In this document: one piece after another, positions 20,433 to 32,500 of the stretch | Numbering within the stretch: the stretch's first letter is position 1 | How the letters are laid out: the number at the start of each line of letters is the position of its first letter | Assembly: GCA_949751835.1 (NCBI GenBank) | Contig: CATKHK010000065.1 | Location: 213,754-277,753, forward strand | Direction: 5' to 3' | Origin: Blepharisma japonicum | Lineage: Eukaryota; Ciliophora; Heterotrichea; Heterotrichida; Blepharismidae | DNA: 64,000 nucleotides | The notes under the pieces: generated by a model | Databases searched by the model: none | Told to the model about the DNA's origin: nothing | The model's input: the letters and a program-made list of their open reading frames with translations, nothing else | Position numbers and translations under genes: made by a program

Positions 20433-21836
20433 TTATAATCCCGGTCTCTTTTCATTAACAATGTCAGCTGACTTGATATCAGAAAAATCATCAGCAGCGT
20501 TATATAAAGCGCTTTTCCCACCAAGAATTAGTCCTTTTGGAACTTTGCTATCTGGACACATTCCTTTAAGCTTGATAATAACTTCATGCTCTTCTCTTAC
20601 CGTTTTAAGCATTTTCAGCATTCTTGACACACTTTTTACTTTATTTACCAATTGGGTTTTTCTGTTTTCTCTGATATTATCTTCTAATTCTTTCAACCTG
20701 GATTCATAATATTCGTTATCAATATCATCGTTTGGCTTTATTTTTATAACAGTCATAAGCATTTCCATCACTTTTTCTATCACAAAAGGAATGCTTCAGC
20801 TAAAAACATCCATGAAATTAGGAAGCAGATATGGATGCTGTGTATAATTATACTGCTGAATATTCAGCGTATTATTATCAAATTTTATGATTGCACCTTT
20901 ATTTCCATATACATCACAATAATTTGGAGCCGAAAATATTGTGATAACTGTTGGAAATTCGCTTGCGCCGCTCCATCTGTGCATTTTATATCCATCCAGC
21001 TGTACTTCATGTGCTCTTATGAGAGAAATTATATCATTCTCCCTCAGAAATTTCTCTGCAACTTCTTGGCCAAAAATGTAGCTGCATCCTCTTACATCAT
21101 TATACCTAAACCCTTCAATTAATCTTCCTTCTGAATTATCTATAGGATCTGACCACAAAAGATCACAAAATACTCCATTTCGTGGCGTTTCTATAAATCT
21201 GTTAATTCTAACTATATCAGCTAGAGTTCGTAATTCTGGAGATATCCCTCCATGAATATTTAAAAATTTTTTATTTACAAGGCAAGCCAAAGGTAAACTG
21301 TCAAAACTTTCCATAAAAAATTCATAAACTTCTAAATCGTATTTATATAGGCATTCTTGTCGGAAATTAAAAAATGAAGTCATTTGTCGACATTCGTGAT
21401 TTCCTCGAATCATAAAAATTGTGTCGGGGAAATTAATTTTAAGAGTATACAAATAGAGTATCACTTCTAAAGAAAACGACCCTCTATCTACATAGTCTCC
21501 TAAGAATAAATATTTTGTAACCTCAGGGCTTCCTCCTATTGAAAACATTTTAAGCATGTCATAATATTGGCCATGTATGTCACCTACAATAGTTACTGGA
21601 TCTTGAAGTGACAGCAAATTTGGCTCACGCTTGAATATATTTGTTGCTGTGTCTATAATGTTCAACACATCAGCTTTATATAGCCTTCCTTCCCTTTGAA
21701 AATGATCCCTTAACACTTTCCAAGCAGGTTTGCTATCATTATTAGGATACATCAAACTTCTTGACAGTGGCTGATGAGGTGGTGCTTTTACTTCTTTGAC
21801 TGTTCTGTTGTTTAAAGGGTCACTTAAAGCTTCCAT
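20433..21836 (-). CDS. Calcineurin A catalytic subunit (PP2B)
   Basis: 467 residues, with a TGA Trp at 20796-20798 that restores the family motif FMDVFSWSIPFV. The PPP catalytic motifs are intact: GDIHGQ, GDYVDRG, RGNHECRQ. The helix after FSWSIPFVIEKV binds the regulatory B subunit. A basic stretch NRKTQLVNKVKSVSRMLKML (about 380-405) fits the calmodulin-binding site, and LKGMCPDSKVPKGLILGGK follows as in animal calcineurin. The chain ends DIKSADIVNEKRPGL, which aligns with the autoinhibitory segment around DRINERMPP. It therefore stops right after that segment, shorter than human (521). Calcineurin dephosphorylates targets when calcium/calmodulin binds. Confidence 0.95.
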
Positions 21837-21998
21837 TTTTTTTTGTTAGTTATGCTTGAATTGCTGCGATAAATAAAGGTTGATTACTTATAAATTATGC
21901 AGATTATAGATATTAATCCTAGGGCTTAATTAATGATTAATTAATTTTCAATATTTCCTAAAAACTATTAAAATTGATATTATGAGGCTAATTTTAAT

Positions 21999-23231
21999 AT
22001 GGAAGAGTTTTTAAGGAATTCTGGTATCTGTGAGCCTTTGGTAAATGCAGTCCATACTTTAGGATATAAAAATCCAACTGCTGTTCAGTCAGAATGTATA
22101 CCTTTAATCTTAAAAGGTGAAGAAGTCAAAGCAAAAGCTCCAACTGGTACAGGAAAAACTGCAGCCTTTGCATTGCCAATTCTTGAGCTCTTACGACGAG
22201 ACCCTTACAGTGTATTTGCATTAGTAATATCTCCTACAAGAGAGCTTGCATTACAAATTAATGACCAATTCAAAGCATTTGGCTCCAACATAAATGTAAA
22301 AACACAATGCATTGTGGGTGGAGTCGACATTTTAAGACAAGCACAAGCTTTAACACAAACAAGACCACATATAGTAATTGGAACTCCTGGAAGACTTAAT
22401 ACTCTTTTATCACAGCCAGATATCCTCGAAATTTTTTCAAGTTTACAGTTCCTTGTGCTGGATGAATGCGATTTTTTAGAAGAAAGCCAAAAAGGCGATC
22501 TTGACCAAGTAAAAGCTTTGATTTCACCATCAAAAGTACTGAATTTTTCAGCTACACTTGATGAAGGGCCTACATTAGGAGAAAGAGCCAATATAAAAGA
22601 ATACTTTTTACTAGTCCCTGACGTGGTAAAAGATAATTACTTAATTAAACTTTTGGAGAGGCATAATGATATAAATATCATTGTGTTTACACAAACATGC
22701 CCAGAAGCATTTTTATTGAGTAAAACACTGGAGGAAATGAAAATCAGCGTCTTGCCACTGCACTCATTGATGTCTCAGCATGCAAGAGAAGCAAGCCTAC
22801 ATCATTTTAGGTCTGCAAAAGCAGCTGTATTAGTAGCAACTGATGTAGCTGCAAGAGGGCTGGATTTACCTCAAGTAAGGCTTGTAATAAATCATCATGT
22901 CCCTAGATCTAGTAAAACTTATCTTCATAGGATTGGAAGAACTGGCCGTGCAGGAAGAGGTGGAATGGCTATTACCCTAGTGACACAATTTGAGGTTTCA
23001 CTAGTTTTGCATATAGAAAAAAAATTAAATACACATTTAGAAGAACTTTATAATGAAGAAGAGATGAAAACTCTGGAAGATGAAGTGGTTAATACGCTAA
23101 ATAAAGTTACAAATATAAAAGCAGTGATTTCACATAGGGTAAAACGCCCTTCTTTGGATAATAAAAAAAGAAAAGAACTGCTGGTGTCTAAATTAAAGAA
23201 AATTCAAAGACTTTCGAGAAATACGACTTAA
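21999..23231 (+). CDS. DBP8: DEAD-box RNA helicase, DDX49/DBP8 type
   Basis: 410 residues, one exon. Motifs in order: Q motif (GYKNPTAVQSECIP), I APTGTGKT, Ia PTRELA, Ib TPGRL, II DECD (not DEAD), III SAT, IV IIVFTQTC, V TDVAARGLD, VI HRIGRTGRAGR. The regions EYFLLVPDVVKDNYL and VRLVINHHVPRSSKTY match DDX49/Dbp8. That helicase acts on the 90S pre-ribosome for 18S rRNA maturation in the nucleolus. DECD instead of DEAD occurs in some active helicases, so loss of activity is not implied. Divergent from calcineurin A with 162 bp between starts. Confidence 0.88.
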   Translation: MEEFLRNSGICEPLVNAVHTLGYKNPTAVQSECIPLILKGEEVKAKAPTGTGKTAAFALPILELLRRDPYSVFALVISPTRELALQINDQFKAFGSNINVKTQCIVGGVDILRQAQALTQTRPHIVIGTPGRLNTLLSQPDILEIFSSLQFLVLDECDFLEESQKGDLDQVKALISPSKVLNFSATLDEGPTLGERANIKEYFLLVPDVVKDNYLIKLLERHNDINIIVFTQTCPEAFLLSKTLEEMKISVLPLHSLMSQHAREASLHHFRSAKAAVLVATDVAARGLDLPQVRLVINHHVPRSSKTYLHRIGRTGRAGRGGMAITLVTQFEVSLVLHIEKKLNTHLEELYNEEEMKTLEDEVVNTLNKVTNIKAVISHRVKRPSLDNKKRKELLVSKLKKIQRLSRNTT

Positions 23232-23967
23232 TATGAATTTAAGTATTTTTGGCGAACAATTAGCGTTAAATCTATTATTTATTTATATTTTATATTGAAT
23301 TCAGGTTTTTCATTATTATTTTTTGAAACTTTTGAATACTACATTGGAAATTTTTAATTCAATAAAGGCATTTTAATTTTGCTTCTAAATTAGCAATATT
23401 TCAGATTCATAAAGCTTTAGAGTTAAAAATTTTTAAATGTTAAATAAAAAAGATATGTGATCCTCATTAAGTTAAAAGAACTCCATGATTAATCAAATTT
23501 TTTAATATAATATTTCATAGGTGATATCGAAATTCAAATTTTAAAATTATTTAGTAGTTTTCTTAATTTTTTCAAAATTATACTAATTTCTAAAATTCCA
23601 TATAAGTACAAAATTCACCTAAACATTATAAAAATTAAAAAAATAATTCCAGTTATTGATGCATATACTCTGCTTATAATTTATCTTTTTCAAATAATAT
23701 CAATTAACAACGATAGTATAATGCACCCTCTATGTACTCTAAATTGCTCATGCCTTATTATTTTTTGTTAAATAGGTAAAATAATCAGCACTCTAATAAA
23801 GATTTTTTTTTACTGACAAAGTCAGATTTTTATTTTTAATCAGGATGGCTAGTTACTTCTCTGCAAAATAATTTACTGCTAGAAATTTCTCTTTGTTCTC
23901 ACCCATTTAATAATCAAACTATCTATCTTCTGATGTGAGAAATGAATTATTATTTTTAAGTTTGAAG
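23232..23967. other. AT-rich intergenic region
   Basis: About 736 bp between the helicase stop and the CDPK start. Very AT-rich, with stops in all frames. I see no tRNA, repeat or convincing coding segment. The CDPK promoter should lie in the right part. Confidence 0.5.
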
Positions 23968-25560
23968 ATGGGATCATGCCTAAAAAAACAAGGGAAAAGC
24001 ATGAGAATATCTCAAGATCATTACACTATTGAAACTCCAATAAGAAGAAATGATTCAGCTCATGAGTCTCTAAGATACGTTTTTTTACAAAAAAGTAAAC
24101 TTTATATAGATATTCACCTAGATTTTGAATTTATCAAAGTCCTTGGTCACGGAAAATACGGGAACGTAAATTACGCGAAAAAGAAAGATCCGCTTATTAA
24201 GCAAGAATTTGCTGTAAAAAGTCTTATTAAGCCTATGATTGAAGATAAAATGTATACAATTCATCGAGAACTTGAGGTTCTGCTTTCTGTTGACCATCCA
24301 AATATAGTAAAATTTTTTTACGCATATGAAGATCCGAAGTTCATTCATATTGTCACTGAGTATTGCCCAGGTGGGGATTTACTTTCTAAGCTATGCCAAG
24401 TCGGAAAATTTTCTGAAGTAGAGACTGCTACTATAATCAAAAAATTACTTGGCGCACTGAACCATTTACATGGGATGGATATTTGTCATAGGGATATAAA
24501 ACTTGATAATATTCTTCTTGCTTCAGAAGATTCCGTGTCAAATATAAAGCTAATTGATTTCGATTTTGCCAAAAGAATTGACAATCTCCACCTTGACATG
24601 AACACAATTGTAGGAACTTTGCATTTTATCGCCCCAGAAGTTTTTGACAGAGTGTGCGGAACTTCTGCGGATTTGTGAAGCCTTGGAATCGTTATGTATA
24701 TTCTGCTTGTAGGAAAGCCACCATATAGAATTGACAGTGAAAGGGAGGTCCTTGATCAAATAAAAAATAGACAGCTGGATTTCAATGATGAAGAGTATCA
24801 AAGGACAAGCCCGCTTGCCAAAGATTTATTATCAAAACTACTAGACACTAATTATAATAAAAGAATTACAGCCAGAGAAGCACTAAAACATCCATGGTTT
24901 GTAACAGTGAACCAAAAATCAACTGACTGTAATAACGAAATAATCTTAAAAAGACTAAGAACATACCAAGTAAAAGGAAGATTGAAGAAAGAAATAATGA
25001 AAATTATTGTTAGGCTTCTAGAGCCAGAAGACATTCAAAACCTAAAAGAAGTCTTTGAGCTTCTAGATACAGATCATAATGGATACATTACTTACGAAGA
25101 CTTCGAAAAAGGTTTAAGCACAATTGGGGTAACTGATGCTTCCGAGATTGAGCGTAATTTTTAGTTAGAAATTTGAAGTTGTGCAGAAACAACTATAAAA
25201 GGCAGACTAAGATACTCTGATTTTCTAGCAGCAACACTTAATAGGAAATCAGCGCTCACAGAATCTACTTTGTGGGCGGCATTTAAATACTTCGACTATG
25301 ATAACTCTGGGAAAATGACCCCAGCGAATATATATTCTGCCCTTAGAAGAGCAGGAGTAGACATAACAGACGAAGATTTAGAAATAATGCTAAAAGAAGA
25401 AGGTATCTTATTGACCCAAAAAATTGACTTTTCAGAGTTTAAAAAGATTGTTCTTCGTAATTTTTATATAGCTGTTGAAAATTTTATAAGAAAAACTTCT
25501 TTGCAGTCTAAACGAAGTATTGGAGCTCTTAGTCTTGAATGGGGGTTCAGCTTTATGTAA
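23968..25560 (+). CDS. Calcium-dependent protein kinase (CDPK), N-acylated, one intron
   Basis: 525 residues from ATG 23968 after removing intron 25154-25168. MGSC gives Gly2 myristoylation and Cys4 palmitoylation. The kinase domain (about residues 50-310) has the Gly loop LGHGKYGNV, FAVK lysine, CHRDIKLDN catalytic loop and APE (FIAPEVFD). SADLWSLGIVMYILL has its Trp as TGA at 24676-24678. The metal-binding DFG reads DFD (LIDFDFAKRI). An autoinhibitory junction and four EF-hand positions follow. EF1 (DTDHNGYITYEDF) and EF3 (DYDNSGKMTPANI) look competent; EF2 and EF4 are degenerate. CDPKs act in calcium responses of protists and plants. An ATG 33 bp upstream is in frame but would block acylation. 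Confidence 0.92.
25154..25168 (+). other. 15-nt intron
   Basis: GTAATTTTTAGTTAG. Removal joins C to AA and gives EIEQIWSCAETTIKGRLRYSDFLAATL, the normal CDPK EF2-to-linker sequence. The unspliced frame stops at TAG inside the intron. Confidence 0.93.
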
Positions 25561-25623
25561 ACCCAATCGTTATAAAAAGTAATCTAATAAATTTAATCAT
25601 TTTATCATTATGAAGAATCTTAA

Positions 25624-26520
25624 TTATTCTTTTTTCTCTTCTTCTGCCAATTTACGTTGTGGCTCGACTTCTGCAATGCGAACGTGTGCGATGCCTATTT
25701 GTGCTTGGATAAGAGGGTCGTTCCAAGGCCCTGCATTGCTCATAAGGCAGCCTACCGGACAATTGCAATTTCCTCCTAAGAATTGTGGGACGTTATCTGC
25801 AGGAGCTAGTTCTAATAGTTTTTTTTGGAATTTGCTGCCTTCAAGACTGATTTTTTGTTGAGTTCGCTCATCAAGCCAAGGTCTTATAACTTTCCAAGCC
25901 ATTGAGAAAAGTGTTGGAGTATTCACAATAAACATCCTCCCAAGCATTTCTGGGTAGTAGTCTTGACCAATTTTAGAAGCCATCTGCACAAACTTGTAAA
26001 CCTTTTTGCTCATCAGCTTCATAGAAGACCCTCCCAAGTCCAAAATCGTCAGCGATTGCTCTACAGGATGCCCTGCAGCTACTGCACATGATGGAATTGT
26101 TATACTAAGCATTGTTTCATAAGATTTAACGAAATATCTTAGCATCCTATCTTCTGTCGTAATTTCAAACAGTCTCTTTAAATCCAGTGCCCCAATCCTT
26201 TCAATATAAATAGGTCTCCCATGCGAATCCGTCTTATGAAAGCCATGAGGATAGCAGGCTTTTACCTGTTCAATTTCTGGAAACTCATAAGACATGATTT
26301 GGTCGACTTGGAACTCTTCTCTCCACTTCAGGTAATTTTGGAACATCTCCATCGCTTTATCAAAGTTGAACTTTCTGGCACGGAGAAATCTGCCTAAGGT
26401 ATGGTCGTCAAAATTCCCTCCCAGCGCTTCTTTGAATCGGACAAGAACTTGGCGCTCTTCTGGGGTGAGAGTTCCTAGAAGGGTAGGTAGAGGAGTTGTA
26501 AGCTGTTTGCGCTCTTCCAT
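25624..26520 (-). CDS. SEC14-like CRAL-TRIO lipid-transfer protein
   Basis: 298 residues, one exon. CRAL-TRIO N-terminal helices cover residues about 1-75 (DDHTLGRFLRARKFNFDKAMEMF). The SEC14 lipid-binding domain (about 85-270) has GRPIYIERIGALDLKRLF, LTILDLGGSSMKLM and the gate region YYPEMLGRMFIVNTPTLF. Family members swap phosphatidylinositol and phosphatidylcholine and support Golgi and phosphoinositide signalling. The start ATG lies only 29 bp from the oppositely oriented ATG of the BEACH gene, whose first 74 codons are a diverged copy of this gene's first 74. This complete gene is presumably the parent of that copy. Confidence 0.93.
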   Translation of the reverse strand: MEERKQLTTPLPTLLGTLTPEERQVLVRFKEALGGNFDDHTLGRFLRARKFNFDKAMEMFQNYLKWREEFQVDQIMSYEFPEIEQVKACYPHGFHKTDSHGRPIYIERIGALDLKRLFEITTEDRMLRYFVKSYETMLSITIPSCAVAAGHPVEQSLTILDLGGSSMKLMSKKVYKFVQMASKIGQDYYPEMLGRMFIVNTPTLFSMAWKVIRPWLDERTQQKISLEGSKFQKKLLELAPADNVPQFLGGNCNCPVGCLMSNAGPWNDPLIQAQIGIAHVRIAEVEPQRKLAEEEKKE

Positions 26521-26557
26521 TGTTTATTGGCTTAATAAACCAATAAACAATGGAAGA
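26513..26557. repeat. Perfect inverted repeat across a 29-bp divergent spacer
   Basis: Arms 26513-26530 and 26540-26557 are perfect reverse complements (18 nt each) around a 9-nt spacer CTTAATAAA. They contain both start codons: the SEC14 ATG at 26520 reading left and the fusion-gene ATG at 26550 reading right. The symmetry continues imperfectly for about 220 bp on each side as duplicated coding sequence. Confidence 0.97.
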
Positions 26558-29500
26558 TCATAAGCAACAAACGATTCCGCTGCCCGCACTTCTAGGGACA
26601 TTAACGTCTGAAGAGCGGCAAATACTGCTGAGATTTAAAGAATCCTTAGGGGGAAATTTTGATGACGATACTTTAGGCAGATTTCTTCGTGCGAGAAAAT
26701 TCAAATTTGATAAAGCAATGGAGATGTTTCAAAATTATTTGAAGTGAAGAGAAGAATTTGGAGTTGATGGTAAGCGAATTTATGAGCATTTAGAAACAAT
26801 GGCATTTGGCGGGGTAATAAAAGAACCATTAACTCTTTGGGATATAGTAAATGCTCTGCCAAAAAAATCAATTGCCCAATTTGTATTTCAACTGCTAGCA
26901 AATAATAATTTTGAGTATCAATCAATGCAGACTGCAATTAAGCTTTTGCAAGCCCTTATCACCCCAGATAGGTCAAATTCACCATTCAGCTATTTTTATT
27001 TTCCAGGTCCAGGTTGCGGTTTACAGTTAAACCCAGAAGATTTTCAAATTTTTCCATTCCAAAAAGCCGTTTCAGCTTGTTTTTGGATACGTCTTGAAGA
27101 CTTAAACTTAAACACCCCTTCAACTTTAATGCTGTTTCACTCACAAGGAAATGGCGGGATTGAAGCATATTTTATAGGAAACAAGCTTTACTATAGAGTG
27201 CTTGGGGTTGAATATTCCCCACCAGTAGAAGGCTCTAATGGAATTTTACTTCACGAATTTCAGCCTGAAGATTGAACATTTCTAGCATTTGAGCATGAAA
27301 AACCAAAAGTAGGAAAATATCAGCTAAGAGTAGTAGTAAATGGAGAAGAAGTATTGAATTCTCCTATGGATTACCCAAAATTCAAATCTCCCAACCCAAT
27401 TTTGACACACGCTGCGTTTTGTCTGAGCTTTATAGGCCAAATTAAGTGTATCATGATTTTCGATGACTTGATTTCTGTACAACGGATGAAGTCAATATAC
27501 CAAAAATCAAATGGAGCTGTCTCACAAGGCCATGAAGCAATAAAAGCACTTTGCCGAGGAATTGATAAAAATTTGAATAAAAAACTTGTGCTGTTTTATC
27601 ATCCACTCAGGACGAATAATAATATAGCTTATGATGGAGTTAGAAAGGCAGATGCCAAGTTTCTAGGAGGAACTGGGGTCAAGCTGGTAAATCAAAGCAG
27701 AATGTCATGCTTCGGCGGGGTATGTGCACTTTTACCAATTTTAGAAAAAATAAAAAGCATCCCTATAAAGACTTCAGAATTATTAAGTGATTGGTTTGGG
27801 CTCCTAATAACGTGTTTAAGAGATCGGCCAGAAAATCAAGTTGAAGCTTGTATCATGAAACTTTTTAAAGCTGCTTCTGAGCTTCTCTTACAATTTCCCC
27901 CGAACTCTATAACTGAAGAAATAGTCCAACAATTAGAAGAAATTTCTCAATTTGTCATGCCTCAGCTACGAGACCAATTAACTGGACATTTACTGTGGTT
28001 TTTAGATATTTGGAAAAAAACAGAAAAAAACACTCAGGTAAAATTATTTAAATTATTAAAATCTTTGTATACGAAGGCACCAAAGCAGCTTAGCAAGCAG
28101 GTTGACGTTAAAATGATTCTTGAATTATTAATATGCCATTATGGAGGAAATGATAATATGGTTTCTGAAGAGCAAAATAAAGAGCAGATATGTGATATTG
28201 TGTCAGTAATTGAAATTATATTTTTAACAGTTGGAGAAGCTATGGCTGTTGAGATAAATCATGTTATTTCTGCATTGTTTGGTAAGTCATCTCCATTTAT
28301 TCAAATTCAACTATTACAGCTATTAAAAACTCTTCTTAGTGACAGGCCTGGCGATGTATTTGGTGCTCCAGCTTCAGTTTTTGCTAAAAATTTCATTGAT
28401 GCATCAGGTCTTGAACTTTTACTATTTTTAATATCATCTTCAGTGTCAGAAGTGAGAACTCTAAGTCTTGCATTAACTGACACCATTTTAAATTACTCTA
28501 CTAAAACTCAGATTGCAAGCCACAAAGAAATTTTTGTTTACATAAGTTCAATAGTATTGCCAACACCTAAAGGTATGAGTGGCTCTTTTAAATATTGGCA
28601 GCATTCCATAATATCCCCGCATGATACTTTTCAGTCTATAAGTTCTAAAGAGGAAGAATCAGTCGAATTTATTACTTCAAAACTACCATCACTTCAAATA
28701 TCTGATGAAAATATCAAAGCACCCCCTATGTCAAAATTCAAAAAACAAATGAAATTTGGGTTTTTAGATGAAGAAGAGGAAGAAGTCAAAGATACAAAAG
28801 AGTCTAAAATTGATGAAGAAGAGGAAGATTTTGGGATTAAGCCTCCACCTGCTCCATCATCAAAGAAAAAAATCAGCTTTACTTTTTCAGATCCAAAGCC
28901 GATAGAGGTACCTCAAGAGGCTCCTAAAAAGCAGGGAGGATTTATATTTGACGAAGATGAAGATGCTCCATTAGCTCCACCGCCACCTAAGAAAAACATG
29001 AAGATGAGCTTTGATGAAAATGCTCTCTCAGCTCCTAAAAAAGATACCAAAATGAGTTTTGATGAAGAAATTTTGAAAATCCCAGCCTCTAAAAAAGAGC
29101 CAAAAATGAATTTCGAAGAAAATGTCCTAGTTGCTCCACCTCCACCCAAAGGAAGAAAACCAAAAATGAGCTTAATGATTTTTGAAGATGCTGAAGAAGA
29201 TATACAACTGACAGATTTACCTATGACTGAGAGATTTATAGAGCCAGAAGTATCAGAAAATATTGATTTATCAAAAACTCAAAATTCTTCAAAAATCGTA
29301 AAGTCTTTCAGCCAAGGCAGAAAAATGCCAAAATTTCTATCAGATGAGCTAATTATTGATACAGAAAAAATCAATGAAAATTACACCTTTGGAGGAGAAA
29401 AAGGAGAAGCTATAAAAGCTGAAGATGAAGGGGAGGAGGATCCTTTAATTAAAGAAATACGTGATATGACCAAAGAGTGCTTAAAATATATGCACGGAGA

Positions 29501-32500
29501 AATTGCAGTAAACCAAGAATTTCAGTTCTACCCTTTACCTCCTACATTTCGTCCCCAAACAGTGAGAGGATTAAAAACTATAAACTTATCAAGTACTTTT
29601 AAAAAAGAATCAGGAAATCATCCAATAATTGAAGAAGTCAGCTCAGAAATGTCGCCTCATGAGTCTTTAGCCACTCCAAAGAGACATGAAGAAGATGGCG
29701 TTTATCATGCTGTCCTTGGAATTGTTCTCAAAAAAACTATTGAAGGCGCTGACATTATTGATGACTCTGACCATATAGAATCTAAATCAGGCTTAACTTT
29801 ATTGCAAGAAATCGTATCTCGAGCTTCGTTAGAGCTAAAGCATAAAGCTATGCAAGATATGCTAATGCTTACAAAATGGAATTCCAATAATTCTTCTATC
29901 TTAGCTCAAGACGCTGATTGGCATTATTGGCTGCTTAATTTATTATTTGAAACTCCTGAGCACCAAGATGAAGGAATTGCAATTTTTGACTTAGGCTCAA
30001 GAATTCATACAATTGTTATGAAACAAGCTATGCTAGCTGATGAAGAAGGCTGGAAACATATCAGAAGACTAATATATTGGTATGAAATGAAGAGAGATAT
30101 AGAAAAAGCCAGAAATATCGTAAAAAGTTTATTAGAAAAACTTAGTGAGTCTTTACAGTCAAACTCTATGGGATGCAGGCCTGCACTTGTATCGACACTA
30201 TGGAAAAATTTGGTAATTACAAGCTATTTGGTAGAAGAGTTTGTGATTTATTCAAAATCAAGGTCAGAAGAAGAGCTTGGGGAATCATTAATAATGGCTG
30301 ATGAATGGGAAGATGCCACTGTTATGGATCTTTATTTCCAATTGCTTGACCCTATATGGCCAGTAGTTCTTTTTAATAATAAAGAATCAAAGTATGAAGA
30401 AGAACATATACAGCTTATTAATACTATAGAAAAAGCTGCACAAACTGCATTCAAGACTGATATTCAGCTGCTTATTTTTGAACCTCCTGGAGAGCTTAAG
30501 CCCAGAGGACTGTTTATTAAAACAATTATGCACTTGGCCTGCATGAGTGTAAAAGCAAGCACTAATGAAGAACAGACAAAGCTTTGACTGTCAATAGTGG
30601 AAAGGCTAATTAAATTTATATTATTGGTGTCTGAAGCAGGAAAAAAACAAATGCAAAGCCAGACTACTAAGGTTCTTAATGCATGCATTTTATATACAGT
30701 TGGATTCTTTGCTTCTTATTTAGACGAGTTGAGAGAAGATCAGAAAACACAGTATATTCAAACATCGGTAACAAATATTTTGAAATATATCTTTACAGTC
30801 TACATATCAAGCTTAAAATCCAACCAAAGTCAAGGATTTAAAGGATTTTTAAGGTCTGGCTTTGTTTCTACTACTGTAAGCGAAGATGTTGCCACCATAA
30901 TCCTGCAATTTTTATCCGACACTGATATGGAGCGCCTAGAAAGCATGATGGCTGACAATTTTGAAACTCTTGACTATCTAATCACCACTGATGATTGGAA
31001 ATTCGCTTTAATATCAGCAGCTTCCCAAGTAAATGATCAATTTGATAACAAAATAAGGACGAAAAGCATATGCCAGCATAGAGAAAAAGTTGCAGAAAAA
31101 CTTAGCAAAGAATGAGATGCATTAAGCAAGCAAGTTGAAGAAACCAATACGAGAATAAATAGCCATGTACAGAAAATTGCTAATGACAAATCAAATGATG
31201 AAGAACGGAAAATAAATAACGCGATCGTCCATAATGAAGAAAGAACCAGACAAAGGAAGCATATGCTGAATAAAAGAATGAGACTTTTAACTGAATGGCG
31301 AGGGCCTTGGCATGTTGAACAAGAAATCAAGCTTGAACCTTGCCAAATAATGGATTGGCAATACACTCGACCAATTCTAAAAATAAGGTCAGATAAATTC
31401 AAGCCTTTTATGAAACAAGAGCAAGTACAAATTCCAGAAAATCCTAATTTATTAAAAGAGGTTTCACCAATTATTTTGAGAAAAACTTCAGATATCGAAT
31501 ATGAAGATGATGATAAATCTATGAACACTGAATCTGAAGAACCAAGCGCAAGAGCTTCATTAAAGCCAAAAATAGACTCTTCTTTAGCGTCTATTTTAAG
31601 TCACGACAGTTTTACTATCCAATCAGAAGTGGGAATAATTAATACATTAACAGTGAGATATGGAATACTTCAGCTCATAACATCCAAAAAAGAACAAAAA
31701 TTGCGATTCATTTATGACCCAGAAGTTAAGCACAAATTCCAGTCCAATGTAGAAATTTTCGAATATTCAGCATCACCAAATAAATCCTATATAAAAGATT
31801 GGAACATAGAATCTTTAGAAGTGGTTTTTCCGAAGACTTATGTTATGAGAAATACAGCTGCTGAGTTTTTCTTTAATGATGGCAGAAGTGCATTAATAAA
31901 CTTTACTAATCCTAACGAAAGGTATGATTTTGTGAACCAAATTAAAAAAATTAAGAAAAATGCTGTTAAATTGGAATTTTTCAAAAAACCAAACCCAATG
32001 AAATTCATAGCAGAAAGCGGGATGACTGAAAAATGGCTGAATTGGGAAATCAGCAATTTCGAATATTTAATGTTCCTGAATTATGCGGCTGGAAGATCTT
32101 ATCATGACTTAACACAATATCCAGTTTTTCCATGGGTTCTTAATGATTATCAATCTCCTACTATTGACCTTAATAATGAATCTATATATAGAGATCTGTC
32201 CAAAAACATGGGCAGCCTAGGCCCAGTTGAGAGATCTCAAAGCTTCAAAGAGAGATATTCCTCATTTGGCTTCCCTGAAGAAATTCCTCCCTTTCATTTT
32301 GGATCTCATTATAGTAACCCTGGAATAGTTTTTCACTATTTATTAAGGTTATTCCCATACTCTGAAGGCGCCAGAGAGCTTCATGGTGGCAAATTTGATC
32401 TCCCAGACAGACTTTTCAGTTCAATTTCAGAGTCTTATAGGCTTTCTACCGATGATATTGCTGATGTGAGAGAATTAATCCCCGAGTTCTATTTTTTGCC

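Noticed and set aside
26550-26747. A stand-alone 65-residue SEC14 fragment gene ending at TGA
   Set aside because: TGA is Trp here and the frame continues into the BEACH protein without a TAA or TAG.
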